A stretch of DNA of 64,000 bases. It comes from Paraburkholderia translucens (GTDB taxonomy: Bacteria > Pseudomonadota > Gammaproteobacteria > Burkholderiales > Burkholderiaceae). This document shows, in pieces, positions 24,656 to 34,482 of the stretch. Within the stretch, counting starts at the first letter, position 1; each line of letters starts with the position of its first letter. The stretch spans positions 372,001 through 436,000 of the forward strand of contig NZ_JAJITC010000006.1 of assembly GCF_020881035.1 (NCBI RefSeq). Reading direction: 5' to 3'. The translations under genes and the position numbers were made by a program. The notes beneath the pieces were generated by a model. It saw nothing but the letters and a program-made list of their open reading frames with translations. It did not search any database and was not told the DNA's origin.

Positions 24656-27271
24656 ATGCTGAAGCCCTATATCGTCCGTCTCGTCGCGTACTCGGTGCGT
24701 CATCCGCTGAGGATCATCGCGTTGTCGATCGTGCTCGCTGTCCTGAGCGGCGTCTACGTCGCGCATAACTTCAAGATCAACACGGACATCAGCCGTCTCA
24801 TCGAGACCGACAAACGATGGTCGGCACTCTCGAACGCGATCGATGCCGCCTTCCCCGAGCGTGGCGGCACCATGCTGGTGGTGGTCGAGGCGCACGCGCC
24901 CGAATTCGCCGACGCCGCCGCCAATGCGCTGACCGCCGCGCTCAAAGCCGATCCGAAGCAGTTCCCTTCGGTCTCGCAGCCCGCCGGCGGCCCGTTCTTC
25001 GAACACAATGGCCTGCTGTTTCCGTCCACCGACGAGGTCATGGCCACCACGTCGCAACTCGTGCAGTCGCGCCCGCTCATCAATACGCTCGCGCATGATC
25101 CGAGCCTGACCGGCCTCGCCGGCACGTTGACCACGACTCTGCTGCTGCCGCTGCAACTCGGCCAGGTCAATCTCCCCGACATGAGCCGGCTGCTTGCGCA
25201 AAGCGCGAACACGCTCGATCACGTGCTGGCCGGCCAGCCCGCCGCGTTCTCGTGGCGCGCGCTGGTCGACAAGAGCGTCGCCACCAATCCGGCGCGCTCG
25301 TTCATCGTCGTGCAGCCGGTCGTCAACTACGACGCGCTGGAGCCGGGCGCGAGCGCATCGAAGGCGATTCGCGCGACCGCGGTCTCGCTGCATCTCGAAT
25401 CGCGCTACGGCGCGACCATCCGCCTGACCGGCGAGCAGCCGCTCGCGGACGAAGAGTTCGCGTCGGTCCAGGACGGCGCGGTACTCAACGGCATCGGCAC
25501 CTTCATCGTCGTGCTGGTCATCCTGTGGCTCGCGCTGCGCTCGGGCCGCATGATCGCGGCCGTATTCATCACGCTGTTCGTCGGGCTCGCGATCACGGCC
25601 GCGCTCGGCCTGATGATGGTCGGCGCGCTCAACATGATTTCGGTTGCGTTCATGGTGCTGTTCGTCGGGCTCGGCGTCGATTTCGGCGTGCAGTTCGGCG
25701 TCAAGTATCGCGAGGAGCGCAACCGCGACGACCGGCTGTCGGCCGCGCTGATGCACACCGCGCACAGCATCGGCGTGCCGCTCACACTCGCGGCCGTCGC
25801 CGTCGCGCTGAGCTTCTTCTCGTTTCTGCCGACCGCGTATCGCGGTGTGTCGGAGCTTGGCCAGATCGCGGGCGTCGGCATGTTCGTCGCCTACTTCACG
25901 AACATGACGCTGCTGCCGGCGCTGCTAAAGGTCTTCAATCCGCCGGGTGAACCCGCCTCGCCGGGTTTCAAGCAACTCGCGCCCGTCGACGACTTTCTCG
26001 ACCGCCATCGCAAGCCGGTACTGATCGGCACGCTGCTCGTCGTGTTCGGTGCGGCGCCGCTGCTCGCGCACCTGCGGTTCGACTTCAATCCGCTGCATCT
26101 GAAGGATCCGCATACGGAGTCGTTGTCGACGTTGTTGTCGCTGAAGGATTCGCCCGAAGCCGCGGTCAACAACGTGCAGGTGCTCGCGCCTTCGCTTGCC
26201 GACGCCGACGCGATCGCCGAGCGTCTGCGCAAGCTGCCTGAAGTGGGCCGCGTCAACACGCTGAGCACCTTCGTGCCTACCGACCAGCAGCAAAAGATGA
26301 TGCTGATCGCGAGCGCCGCGCAGCAGTTGCTGCCCGCGTTGCAACAGCAGCCCGCGCCGCAGGCCACCGACGAGGTGCGCGTCGCCGCATTGAAGCGCGC
26401 GGCGAATCAGTTGTCGCTGGCCGCCGAAGATCATCCGGGACCGGGCGCGGCTGAGGCGCAGCATCTGTCGGCGACCTTGCAAAAGCTCGCCGCCGCCGAC
26501 CCCGCCACGCGCGACCGCGCCGAAGTCGCGATGTCCGACCCGCTGCGCATCGCGTTGAAGCAACTGGAGAACCTGCTGCAGCCGACGGAAATCACCCAGG
26601 ACAACCTGCCTCCGGGCATCACCGCGATGTGGATCGGCAAGGGCGGCCACGCGCTCGTCGATATCGCACCGAAGGTGCCACCCGGCGTCGATCCGAATGA
26701 CGACCAGATGCTCGCCCGCTTCGCGCACGCGGTGAAGAACGCCGAGCCCGGCGCGATCGGCGGACCCATCTCGATCCTGCATTCGGCCGACACGATCATC
26801 AAGGCGTTCCTGCAATCGGCCGTCTACGCGATGCTGTCGATCGCGGTGCTGCTGTGGGTCGCGCTGCGCCGCGTCGGCGACGTGCTGCGCACGCTGGTGC
26901 CGCTGCTCGTCTCCGCGCTCGTCACGCTCGAGTTGTGCGTGGTGTTCGGCATGCCGCTGAACTTCGCGAACATCATCGCGCTGCCGCTGATGCTCGGCGT
27001 CGGCGTCGCGTTCAAGATCTACTTCGTGATGGCGTGGCGACACGGCCAGACCGGCCTGTTGCAGTCGAGCCTCACGCATGCGGTACTGTTCAGCGCGGCG
27101 ACAACAGCCACCGCGTTTGGTAGCCTGTGGCTGTCGCACCATCCGGGCACGTCCAGCATGGGCAAGCTGCTTGCGCTGTCGCTGGTCTGCACGCTGATCG
27201 GCGCGGTGGTTTTCCAGCCGGTGCTGATGGGCAAGCCGCGTCAACGTCAAGGGAAACAAAAAGGAATATAG
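24656..27271 (+). CDS. hpnN: hopanoid RND transporter HpnN
   Basis: 871 residues, MMPL/RND-type inner-membrane transporter. One N-terminal helix ([19 protein letters not shown]), a large periplasmic loop, five helices ([15 protein letters not shown] ... [17 protein letters not shown]), a second helix-loop set and five C-terminal helices. [19 protein letters not shown] (~338-356) is the sterol-sensing-like conserved segment with charged residues. In Rhodopseudomonas HpnN moves hopanoids to the outer membrane. The mlaA-like gene begins three bases after the stop. Confidence 0.93.
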   Translation: MLKPYIVRLVAYSVRHPLRIIALSIVLAVLSGVYVAHNFKINTDISRLIETDKRWSALSNAIDAAFPERGGTMLVVVEAHAPEFADAAANALTAALKADPKQFPSVSQPAGGPFFEHNGLLFPSTDEVMATTSQLVQSRPLINTLAHDPSLTGLAGTLTTTLLLPLQLGQVNLPDMSRLLAQSANTLDHVLAGQPAAFSWRALVDKSVATNPARSFIVVQPVVNYDALEPGASASKAIRATAVSLHLESRYGATIRLTGEQPLADEEFASVQDGAVLNGIGTFIVVLVILWLALRSGRMIAAVFITLFVGLAITAALGLMMVGALNMISVAFMVLFVGLGVDFGVQFGVKYREERNRDDRLSAALMHTAHSIGVPLTLAAVAVALSFFSFLPTAYRGVSELGQIAGVGMFVAYFTNMTLLPALLKVFNPPGEPASPGFKQLAPVDDFLDRHRKPVLIGTLLVVFGAAPLLAHLRFDFNPLHLKDPHTESLSTLLSLKDSPEAAVNNVQVLAPSLADADAIAERLRKLPEVGRVNTLSTFVPTDQQQKMMLIASAAQQLLPALQQQPAPQATDEVRVAALKRAANQLSLAAEDHPGPGAAEAQHLSATLQKLAAADPATRDRAEVAMSDPLRIALKQLENLLQPTEITQDNLPPGITAMWIGKGGHALVDIAPKVPPGVDPNDDQMLARFAHAVKNAEPGAIGGPISILHSADTIIKAFLQSAVYAMLSIAVLLWVALRRVGDVLRTLVPLLVSALVTLELCVVFGMPLNFANIIALPLMLGVGVAFKIYFVMAWRHGQTGLLQSSLTHAVLFSAATTATAFGSLWLSHHPGTSSMGKLLALSLVCTLIGAVVFQPVLMGKPRQRQGKQKGI

Positions 27272-27273
27272 GC

Positions 27274-28299
27274 ATGAAGCTGCGTAACACCGCGCTGGCA
27301 TTCATCGCCGCCGGTCTTGTTTCCGGTTGTGCGACTGCTCCCGACCGCAAGCCGGGCGATCCGTTCGAGCCGGTGAACCGGGTGATCTTCAATTTCAACG
27401 ACGGAGTGGACCGCTATATCGCCACGCCGGTCGCGAAGGGCTACCAGAAAGTAACACCCCAGCCGCTGCGCACGGCTGTGAGCAATTTCTTCTCGAATCT
27501 CGGCGACCTCACCAACGCCGCGAATGCGCTGCTGCAGTTGAAGATCACCGATGCGACCGAAGACATCATCCGCTTCGCGTTCAACTCGGTGTTCGGCATT
27601 GGCGGTCTGCTCGATTGGGCGACTCCGGCCGGGCTGCCCAAGCATCACCAGGACTTCGGTCTGACGCTCGGGCATTGGGGTATTCCGTCGGGTCCGTATC
27701 TCGTGCTGCCGCTATTTGGGCCGAGCACGGTGCGCGACAGCATGGGGCTGGTCGTCGACGTGAAGTTCAATCCGCTGAACTACGTCGAACCCGCGACACG
27801 CAATCCGCTGTATGTGCTGCAGTTCGTGAGCACGCGCTCGGATCTGCTCGGCGCGACCGACCTGTTGCAGCAGGCCGCGCTCGACAAATACTCGTTCGTA
27901 CGCGACGCCTATACCCAGCAGCGCCTCGCGCGTTTGCGCGGCACGAGCGCTGCCCCTGCGCCGCTGCCGAATTACGAGGATCTTGACGATCACAGCGATA
28001 CAGGCCCTGCTGCACCCGCGGCCGGCGCGCCGGCGGGCGGGCTGCCGAACTATTCCGATCCGGGCGATGTGAAGGAAGCGCCCAACGGCGCTTCGGGAGC
28101 GGGCGGCGCGGCCAGGGGCGCGCCGGGCGCGCTACCCAATTACACCGATCCGGGTGAGTCCGCGCCGGCGCCCGACGGGGCTTCAGGCGGTGCACACAAC
28201 GCGCCGGGCGGAAATCTGCCGAACTATGCCGATCCGGGCGACAGTGGCGCGGGCGCGACGCCAGCCGCGCCTGCTGCACCGGCATCGGCACCGCAATAG
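27274..28299 (+). CDS. mlaA: MlaA/VacJ-like outer-membrane lipoprotein with repeated tail
   Basis: 341 residues. Lipoprotein signal with lipobox GLVSGC, then the MlaA domain: DPFEPVNRVIFNFNDGVDRY, IIRFAFNSVFGIGGLLDWAT, HHQDFGLTLGHWGIPSGPYLVLPLFGPST in part. MlaA forms an outer-membrane channel removing misplaced phospholipid from the outer leaflet. After the domain (~235) there is an unusual ~105-residue Gly/Ala/Pro tail with four repeats of LPNY(x)D(P/L)(G/D)(D/E). It is translationally coupled to hpnN, suggesting that HpnM-HpnN-MlaA form one lipid-trafficking route. Confidence 0.9.
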   Translation: MKLRNTALAFIAAGLVSGCATAPDRKPGDPFEPVNRVIFNFNDGVDRYIATPVAKGYQKVTPQPLRTAVSNFFSNLGDLTNAANALLQLKITDATEDIIRFAFNSVFGIGGLLDWATPAGLPKHHQDFGLTLGHWGIPSGPYLVLPLFGPSTVRDSMGLVVDVKFNPLNYVEPATRNPLYVLQFVSTRSDLLGATDLLQQAALDKYSFVRDAYTQQRLARLRGTSAAPAPLPNYEDLDDHSDTGPAAPAAGAPAGGLPNYSDPGDVKEAPNGASGAGGAARGAPGALPNYTDPGESAPAPDGASGGAHNAPGGNLPNYADPGDSGAGATPAAPAAPASAPQ

Positions 28300-28347
28300 C
28301 GCTTTTGTCAATCCGTCCGAAATTAGTCGCTTTGTCCGTCGTCAGCG

Positions 28348-28713
28348 TCAGACGACGGGCGTTGTCAGATCGATGGAAACGAACAATGCAACAGGGACGA
28401 GGGCGGTGTCCTCTTCCTTGTCGAGATCCTGAACGCGCGTGAAGTAATCGGTGTCTCCCGGCAAACGATTGTGCCTATAGTCGTCCCTCAGCGTATCTAC
28501 CGTGTTCTTCGACACAAAACCGTAAATCGTATCGTCCGTTAGCTGAAAGTATCGCGGGTTCCGTGCATCCTGTTTTCCGACGTACCAGGTGTAGAACGAC
28601 TTGACGATCGCTTCAGGGGTGTTAGGCCCTGCTGCCGTTGCAGGCTGCATCACACCCAATGCGGTAGTCAGCGTGGCAAATGCCAGTAGGAGGAATCTTT
28701 TCATTTCAGTCAT
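28348..28713 (-). CDS. exported protein, likely immunity partner of the adjacent amidase-like effector
   Basis: 121 residues, starting MTEMKRFLLLAFATLTTALG with a signal peptide; the mature part (IVKSFYTWYVGKQDARNPRY, FTRVQDLDKEEDTALVPVAL) resembles DUF3828-type small periplasmic proteins. Its ATG at 28713 overlaps the stop codon of the repaired effector frame (28706-28708). Type VI amidase immunity proteins are exported in this way to protect the cell wall, and the overlap is typical of effector-immunity pairs. ATG at 28704 is an alternative start. Function is inferred from context. Confidence 0.68.
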   Translation of the reverse strand: MTEMKRFLLLAFATLTTALGVMQPATAAGPNTPEAIVKSFYTWYVGKQDARNPRYFQLTDDTIYGFVSKNTVDTLRDDYRHNRLPGDTDYFTRVQDLDKEEDTALVPVALFVSIDLTTPVV

Positions 28714-29066
28714 GCCGGTACATTTTGTAGGCGGGTCGGTTCGCCCGATATTCGGGACCCGGGTAAAAGCCGTGCATCTGCCTGAAGTCAGAGATCCATA
28801 TCCTCCCGTCAAACATCGCCATATGTCCGGATGTGTGTGCCAGTTGCCTGAATCACCACAACATCACCAGCTTGCGGTTCGTCGCGCACCTCGTAGAAGC
28901 CGGCACCAGCAAGCGATGAACCATAATCTTTGGCCAGCCTGGTACGCGCCAGGTATATACCGCCCGCCTGAATGGCTTCTCGCGTGTATTGCGCGCATGC
29001 ACTGATACTGGTCGACCGCGCGTGCGCTTGAAGGAAACGCACCGCACCAACTTTGTCCCATTCCAT
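28706..29066 (-). pseudogene. frameshifted NlpC/CHAP-like amidase effector
   Basis: From the ATG at 29066 (CGGAG upstream) the frame reads MEWDKVGAVRFLQAHARS, then SISACAQYTREAIQAGG with a likely catalytic Cys, KDYGSSLAGAGFYEV and GDVVVIQATGTH, then runs into a stop. Skipping one base near 28831 gives SGHMAMFDGRIWISDFRQ, FYPGPEYRANRPAYKMYRHD and a stop at 28706. The joined 120-residue product has the Cys / GHMAMFDG His / ISDF layout of small type VI secretion amidases. One base has been gained, so the toxin is inactive unless the reading is an assembly error or frameshifting occurs. Confidence 0.7.
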
Positions 29067-29075
29067 GCTGATCAA

Positions 29076-29230
29076 ACTCCGTGATAAGGAATTTGATCTT
29101 TACCGCCATCATAAAAACAGGTCTATTTTTAATATGAAATTTGACGAAGATTTACATCGCGCTGTATCGCTTTTATACAAATAGCATAAATTCGCCCATT
29201 CACCCCGATCCGCGCCGCCTGCTGAATGAC
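29076..29230. other. AT-rich stretch upstream of the effector-like gene
   Basis: This piece (e.g. tttttaatatgaaatttgac and acaaatagcataaattcg) is far richer in A/T than the hopanoid genes on either side. With 28300-29075 it marks a foreign insertion between the mlaA-like gene and hpnG. Confidence 0.55.
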
Positions 29231-29291
29231 CGCCCGGCGTAATTGAAGGCGCTGGGGCGGGGGCTTCCGGGAACTAGTGAGGGCTGGAACC

Positions 29292-30035
29292 TCAAGCAAC
29301 GGCTGTCATCCGCAGCACGCCCCCCTTCCCCAAGGCCCCACGCGCCTCGACCAACGTGGTCCGCGCGGCGCGCGCATCGGCAGCGAGGCGCAACAGCGCG
29401 CCCAATTGCGACGGCTGCCGCAGCAATTCCCGCAGAATCGGCCCGAGCGCGGTGCTGCCGTCGTCGCGCAAGCCCGCCGTCGCAGCAGGTGGCAGCGTGC
29501 GCCAGGCCGGATCGACGATCGCGCGACACACGGCAAATGGCAATCCATGAGCAGCAGCGGTCGCGCCGGCGATGTGCGATTCCATGTCCACCGCCAGTGC
29601 GCCGGTCGATTCATGCAGCGCGCGTTTGTCTTCGGCGGTGATCAGCGGCGCGGCGACCGACGCCATCGCGCCGCGTCGCACACGCGCCGCGAGCCCCTCT
29701 GAAGTCACCGCGGCGGCAATCCGCTCCGTCCATTGCCGATCCGTGCCGATGCGTCCGAACGGCCCATGCACCGCATCAGCGACGATCAACGCCCCCGGCT
29801 CCAGCTCCGGCGCGAGCCCACCTGCCGTGCCGAAACTGACGATCCCCGCCGCGCCGCGAGCGACCGCCGCGTTCAGCGCGCGCTCGAGCAGATCGGCGCG
29901 AGCCGCGTACACGACCTCGACGCGCTCGCTGCCGTCACCGCGCGCGATACGCGCCTCGAACGCCATGCCCGTCACGACGATTACCGGCAAACTGCTATCG
30001 CCCGTCCTCATGGACGGCGTCATCGACACAGACAT
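29292..30035 (-). CDS. hpnG: adenosylhopane nucleosidase/phosphorylase HpnG
   Basis: 247 residues, nucleoside-phosphorylase fold (MTA/SAH nucleosidase-like). HpnG removes adenine from adenosylhopane made by HpnH. Motifs: VVTGMAFEARIA, GIVSFGTAGGLAPELEPGAL and the substrate-binding LAVDMESHIAGATAAAHGLP (Met-Glu-Ser as in MtnN). The ATG lies four bases after the shc stop, so it is the last gene of the hpnD-hpnE-shc-hpnG operon. Its end faces the effector-type insertion. Confidence 0.88.
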   Translation of the reverse strand: MSVSMTPSMRTGDSSLPVIVVTGMAFEARIARGDGSERVEVVYAARADLLERALNAAVARGAAGIVSFGTAGGLAPELEPGALIVADAVHGPFGRIGTDRQWTERIAAAVTSEGLAARVRRGAMASVAAPLITAEDKRALHESTGALAVDMESHIAGATAAAHGLPFAVCRAIVDPAWRTLPPAATAGLRDDGSTALGPILRELLRQPSQLGALLRLAADARAARTTLVEARGALGKGGVLRMTAVA

Positions 30036-30038
30036 CCG

Positions 30039-32123
30039 TCACATCCCGACCGTCACGCGCGTGAGCCCATTGCGCTTCAGATGACGGAAGCGTGCGAGCG
30101 CCCACAACGGGAAGAACTTGCGATAGCCGTGGTAGCGCAGATAGAACACACGCGGAAAGCCGGTCGCGGTAAAGCGCGTTTCGTCCCACAGCCCGTGCTC
30201 GCGCTGCTCACGCTGCAGATAGCCGATACCGCGCGCGACCGACTCGTGATTGACCTCGCCAGCCGCCATCAGACCGAGCAGCGCCCATGCGGTCTGCGAC
30301 GCGGTGCTCGGGGCGCGCTCGTAGCCGCGATAGTCGAGCTTGTAGCTCTCGCCGCCCTCGCCCCAACCGCCGTCGTCGTTCTGGATCGACACGAGCCATT
30401 GCACCGCGCGCCGCATGCGCGGGTCGTCGTGCGGCATGCCGGCGGCGTTCAGCGAACACAGCGCGGTCCACGTGCCGTAAATGTAGTTCAGGCCCCAGCG
30501 GCCGTACCAACTGCCATCCTGCTCCTGCTCCTGCAGCATGTAGTCCAGCGCGCGCCGCGCCGGCTCGCTGCTTTGCGGCAGTTCACCGATCTGCGCGAAC
30601 ATCGACAGACAGCGGCCCGACACATCCGCGGTGGGCGGATCGAGCAGCGCGCCGTGATCGGAGAACGGAATGTTGTTCAGGTAGTACTGCGTGTTTTCCG
30701 GCTCGAACGCGCCCCAGCCGCCGTCGCTGCTCTGCATGCCGGCCACCCATTCGCGCGCGCGGGCGATCGCTTCGCGATCCACATCGGACTGCGTCAGCGC
30801 CGCCGAGCGATGCATCGCCATCGCGACCACCGCGGTATCGTCGACGTCCGGGTAGTGCGCATTGTTGTACTGGAACGCCCAGCCGCCCGGCCGCACGTTC
30901 GGACGGCGCGAGATCCAGTCGCCGCGCACGTCGAGAATCTGCAGCGGACGCAGCCACGCGAGGCCGCGTTCGGCCGCCTGTTCGGCGCGCGCCTCGCCAG
31001 TTTCGAGCAAAGCATGCGCGGCGAGCGACGTATCCCACACCGGCGACAGACACGGCTGGCAATACGCTTCGTCGTCCTTGATGACGAGCAGCTTCTCGAG
31101 CGACTTGCGCGCGATCGCGCGATGCGGATGATCGGCCGGATAGCCGAGCACGTCATACATCATCACCGAGTTGGCCATCGCCGGGAAAATCGCGCCGAGG
31201 CCGTCCTCGCCGTTCAGCCGTTCGTCGACGAACGCGACCGCTGCGCGGATCGCGCGTTCGCGCGTGGCCTTCGGCAACAGGCCATCGACCGCGCGCAGCA
31301 CCGTATCGACACAACGGAAAAAGCCGAACCAGCCCGCATGCTGATGCGGCGCGCGTTGGTTCATGCCGGTGTTCACCGGCGCGCCGCGGAACAGCTCGTC
31401 GATGCGCACCTTGCGCGGATTGCGCGCGAGCGGCCGCTTCGCGTTGAGCACGAGCAGCGGCACGATCACCGTACGCGCCCAGTAGGACACCTTCGACAGA
31501 TGGAACGGAAACCACACCGGCAGCAGCATGATCTCGACCGGCATCATCGGCACCGCGCGCCACGACACTACGCCGAACAGCGCGAGCAGGATGCGCGTGA
31601 AAACGTTCGCGTGTTCCGCGCCGCCGTGCGCGAGAATTGCGTCGCGCGCCCGCACCATGTGCTCGGCGTCGACCGGGTCGCCGATCATCTTCAGCGCGAA
31701 GTACGCCTTCACGCTCGCGCTGATGTCGAGCGCGCCATCGGTGAAAAGCGGCCAGCCGCCGTTCGGCAACTGGATACGGCGCAGATAACGCGCGATCTTC
31801 TGTTCGAGTTCGAGGTTCGGCGTTTCGCCGAGATAGTGGACCAGCAGCACGTATTCGGCCGGAATCGTCGCGTCGGCTTCGAGCTCGTAGACCCAATGGC
31901 CGTCGGGCTGCTGCGCGGCGAGGATCGCGTCGATGGCGCGCGTGATCGACGCGTCGAGCGCGCTCGGGGACGCGGCTTGCACTGGCGCCGGCGTGGCGGC
32001 GGCCGTTGCGTGCGCCGCGGTAGGCGTGTCGGCAACCATGCCGGCTTCGACCGGGTTCGGCGCCGCGTCGGCGGGTTCAGGCAGTACCGCGTCGGGTGGC
32101 TGGGTCTGAGATAAGTCGTTCAT
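30039..32123 (-). CDS. shc: squalene-hopene cyclase
   Basis: 694 residues. Cyclises squalene to hopene/hopanol at the membrane. The catalytic DxDD motif is DVDDTA at about 425-428 (Asp as proton donor). Several QW repeats are visible: QQPDGHW near the N-terminus, QLPNGGWPLF, QSSDGGWGAFE, QEQDGSWYGRWGLNYIYGTW, QNDDGGWGEGGESY. An N-terminal Ala/Pro-rich ~55-residue extension precedes the first repeat. The ATG overlaps the hpnE stop (ATGA), so the two are coupled. Length is normal for the family. Confidence 0.97.
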   Translation of the reverse strand: MNDLSQTQPPDAVLPEPADAAPNPVEAGMVADTPTAAHATAAATPAPVQAASPSALDASITRAIDAILAAQQPDGHWVYELEADATIPAEYVLLVHYLGETPNLELEQKIARYLRRIQLPNGGWPLFTDGALDISASVKAYFALKMIGDPVDAEHMVRARDAILAHGGAEHANVFTRILLALFGVVSWRAVPMMPVEIMLLPVWFPFHLSKVSYWARTVIVPLLVLNAKRPLARNPRKVRIDELFRGAPVNTGMNQRAPHQHAGWFGFFRCVDTVLRAVDGLLPKATRERAIRAAVAFVDERLNGEDGLGAIFPAMANSVMMYDVLGYPADHPHRAIARKSLEKLLVIKDDEAYCQPCLSPVWDTSLAAHALLETGEARAEQAAERGLAWLRPLQILDVRGDWISRRPNVRPGGWAFQYNNAHYPDVDDTAVVAMAMHRSAALTQSDVDREAIARAREWVAGMQSSDGGWGAFEPENTQYYLNNIPFSDHGALLDPPTADVSGRCLSMFAQIGELPQSSEPARRALDYMLQEQEQDGSWYGRWGLNYIYGTWTALCSLNAAGMPHDDPRMRRAVQWLVSIQNDDGGWGEGGESYKLDYRGYERAPSTASQTAWALLGLMAAGEVNHESVARGIGYLQREQREHGLWDETRFTATGFPRVFYLRYHGYRKFFPLWALARFRHLKRNGLTRVTVGM

Positions 32124-33388
32124 CTGCGTTCCATCGGTTGATTCAACAGCGCATCCGCGGCCTTTTGGCCGGAGCGGATCGCGCCTTCGAGCATCGCGGG
32201 AAGGCCGGTGGCCGTCCAGTCTCCCGCGAGCAGCAAATTGTTCCAGCGAGTGCGCGTGCCCGGCCGCAATGTCTCCTGCGCAGGCAGCGCGGCAAACGTG
32301 GCGCGCGGTTCCATCGACACCTGCCAGCGCGGCAACGGCGCGAGCGGCAGCTTGACCGCCCGTGCGACCTCGGCCCAGACGATCGCCGCAAGCGCGTCAT
32401 GCGACGTGTCCAGCAGCCGCTCGGCGCCGTTCACCGTGACTGACAGGCGCTCGTCGAAAGCGAACAGCCATTCGGCCGTTCCGTTCAGCAGCGCCGTGAT
32501 CTGCGGCAAGCCGATCGGCGGCTCGACCGCGAAATGCACGTTGAGCGCGGCCGCGAAGCGCGTCGGTGCGCACAGACCCGGCACGAGCGCCGCGGCGGCG
32601 TCGGGCGGCAGCGCGAGAATCACCGCCTCGTCGGCGCCGAGCGCGATGCTGTCGTCGGCGAAATGCAGCGCCTGCGCCCGCGCGGGGTCGGCCGCAAACG
32701 TGATGTCGCGCAGACGCGAACCGAGCCGGATGGCCGCGCCGCCATGCTGCAGCAGCCGCAGCGCCGGATCGACGAACGCGCTGCCAAGTCCATGACGGGC
32801 GACGAGCGGCCGGCACGCCAGCCCGCCCGCGAGCAGCGTCTCGCGCGCGAGTGCGCCAGTCAGCTCGGCCGACGCGTCGCGCGGATCGAGATTGAGCAGC
32901 GCATGCAGCAACGGCCGCAGCAGGCGGTCCCACAGCGGACCGTCGCAGCGCATCGTCTGCGCGACGCTGCGGCCCGGCTTGGCGAACAGCAGCGGCACGA
33001 GCGACAGGTAATCGGACGGACCCGTATTCGGCACGCGCGCGTGCGCATCGAAAATCCACCACGGCAAGCGTCCCGGCGACAGACGGACGGTCCAACGCGA
33101 AAGCGTGGCCAGATCGACGAACGGATACACGGGCTGCGCGGGACCGACCAGTTCGTCGGCGGCGCCGATCGCGCGCGCGTAGTTCAGCGTCGCGGCATTG
33201 GCGGACAGCACGATGTGATTGCCGCTGTCGAGCGTCGCGCCGAGCTTCTCGTCGTAGTACGACCGGCAGCGGCCGCCCGCGTGATCCTGCGCTTCATGCA
33301 GCACGACCCGTGCGCCGCGCCGCTGCAACTGCACAGCGGCGGCGAGCCCAGCCACGCCCGCACCGACCACGTGGACGAGCCTGGGCAT
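32120..33388 (-). CDS. hpnE: hydroxysqualene dehydroxylase HpnE
   Basis: 422 residues, FAD-dependent amine-oxidase/phytoene desaturase fold. HpnE reduces hydroxysqualene to squalene. N-terminal FAD motif VHVVGAGVAGLAAAVQLQRR then RVVLHEAQDHAGGRCRS; C-terminal FAD-binding LLAGDWTATGLPAMLEGAI (RSG). The ATG at 33388 lies four bases after the hpnD stop; the frame is open further up, overlapping hpnD in another frame. Stop and shc start overlap. Confidence 0.93.
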   Translation of the reverse strand: MPRLVHVVGAGVAGLAAAVQLQRRGARVVLHEAQDHAGGRCRSYYDEKLGATLDSGNHIVLSANAATLNYARAIGAADELVGPAQPVYPFVDLATLSRWTVRLSPGRLPWWIFDAHARVPNTGPSDYLSLVPLLFAKPGRSVAQTMRCDGPLWDRLLRPLLHALLNLDPRDASAELTGALARETLLAGGLACRPLVARHGLGSAFVDPALRLLQHGGAAIRLGSRLRDITFAADPARAQALHFADDSIALGADEAVILALPPDAAAALVPGLCAPTRFAAALNVHFAVEPPIGLPQITALLNGTAEWLFAFDERLSVTVNGAERLLDTSHDALAAIVWAEVARAVKLPLAPLPRWQVSMEPRATFAALPAQETLRPGTRTRWNNLLLAGDWTATGLPAMLEGAIRSGQKAADALLNQPMERR

Positions 33389-33392
33389 CAGC

Positions 33393-34241
33393 TCAGAAAA
33401 GCGCGTAACGCGCGACGATCCACAGCAAGCGCAGCTTCGGCTTGCTGACCTTCGTGCGCGGAACGTCGAAGCCGCGCTCCAGCGTGCGCTCGAGCAGCAC
33501 GCGATAGACGCCCGACATGATGCGCGGCGCGCGCACGTGAGCACGCGGCTCACGATCCATGATCGCGTCGGATTCGGCGAAGTGCTGCTTCGCGCGCTCG
33601 GCGAGCGTCGCGCACACGCGCGGCAGCGACGGATCGTCGGCGATCTGCCGCGGGTTCGCAGCCGCGATGCCTTCGCGCGCGAGCAGCTCGAGCGGCAGGT
33701 AGCAGCGGTTGATACCGGCGTCTTCGTCGATGTCGCGCAATATATTGGTGAGTTGCAGCGCGCGCCCGAGATGGTGCGCGAGCAGCCGGCCCGGCTCGTC
33801 ACGCATCCCGAATATCCTCACCGACAAACGGCCGGCCGCGCTCGCGACGCGGTCGCAATAGAGGTCAAGCGTGGCGTCGTCGGGCGCGCAGATGTCGGCG
33901 GCGGCGTCCATCGCCATGCCGTCGATCATCGCGTGAAAATCCTCGCGTTGCAGGTGAAAAGTATGAATGTGTCGCGTCAGCGCGCGCAGCGACGGGCGCG
34001 GCTGACCGGCATAGCACGCGTCGATGTCGGCGCGCCACTGCTCGAGCCCGGCCGCGCGTTCGGCACGCGGCAGGTCGCTATCGGCGATGTCGTCGACGGC
34101 GCGGCAGAACGCGTAGACCTGATACATCGCATCGCGCTGCTCCGCCGGCAGGATGCGCATGGCGAGATAAAACGAGCTGCCGGACGTGGCAGCAGCGGCG
34201 TCGATTTCAGTATCGTCCACGACAAGATTGGAAACAGCCAA
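33393..34241 (-). CDS. hpnD: presqualene diphosphate synthase HpnD
   Basis: 282 residues from a TTG at 34241 (gcggaga upstream, start of the conserved LAVSNLVVDDTEIDAAA); ATG at 34280 is the alternative. Trans-isoprenyl diphosphate synthase fold with two Asp-rich metal sites: YAFCRAVDDIADSD and LTNILRDIDEDAGINRCYLP. HpnD condenses two farnesyl diphosphates to presqualene diphosphate. HpnC, which makes hydroxysqualene from it, is not next to it nor anywhere in the window. First gene of hpnD-hpnE-shc-hpnG. Confidence 0.9.
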   Translation of the reverse strand: MAVSNLVVDDTEIDAAAATSGSSFYLAMRILPAEQRDAMYQVYAFCRAVDDIADSDLPRAERAAGLEQWRADIDACYAGQPRPSLRALTRHIHTFHLQREDFHAMIDGMAMDAAADICAPDDATLDLYCDRVASAAGRLSVRIFGMRDEPGRLLAHHLGRALQLTNILRDIDEDAGINRCYLPLELLAREGIAAANPRQIADDPSLPRVCATLAERAKQHFAESDAIMDREPRAHVRAPRIMSGVYRVLLERTLERGFDVPRTKVSKPKLRLLWIVARYALF

Positions 34242-34482
34242 GACGATCTCCGCTGGAGGCGCCCGCTGAAAGGCGTTCAAAGAAGTTTTTCAAGCCGACC
34301 CGCAGGGCACTGGGCGCGCGCGCGGACACGCGCGAAATATCCGGCCAGGCAGCCGGAAACGGCGAAAAGTATAGCAATCTTTGCCGGTGACCGCAGATCC
34401 GTCGGCCAATAAGGGGACGGAAGCGAAGGCCATCTGACGGCACGGCCCGAAGGGGTCGAACCGCGCCGCCTCCGCCGGCGCT

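Noticed and set aside
30287..31896. Long open frames within shc on both strands
   Set aside because: Shadow frames of a GC-rich gene; the shc frame has the DxDD and QW motifs and fills the space.
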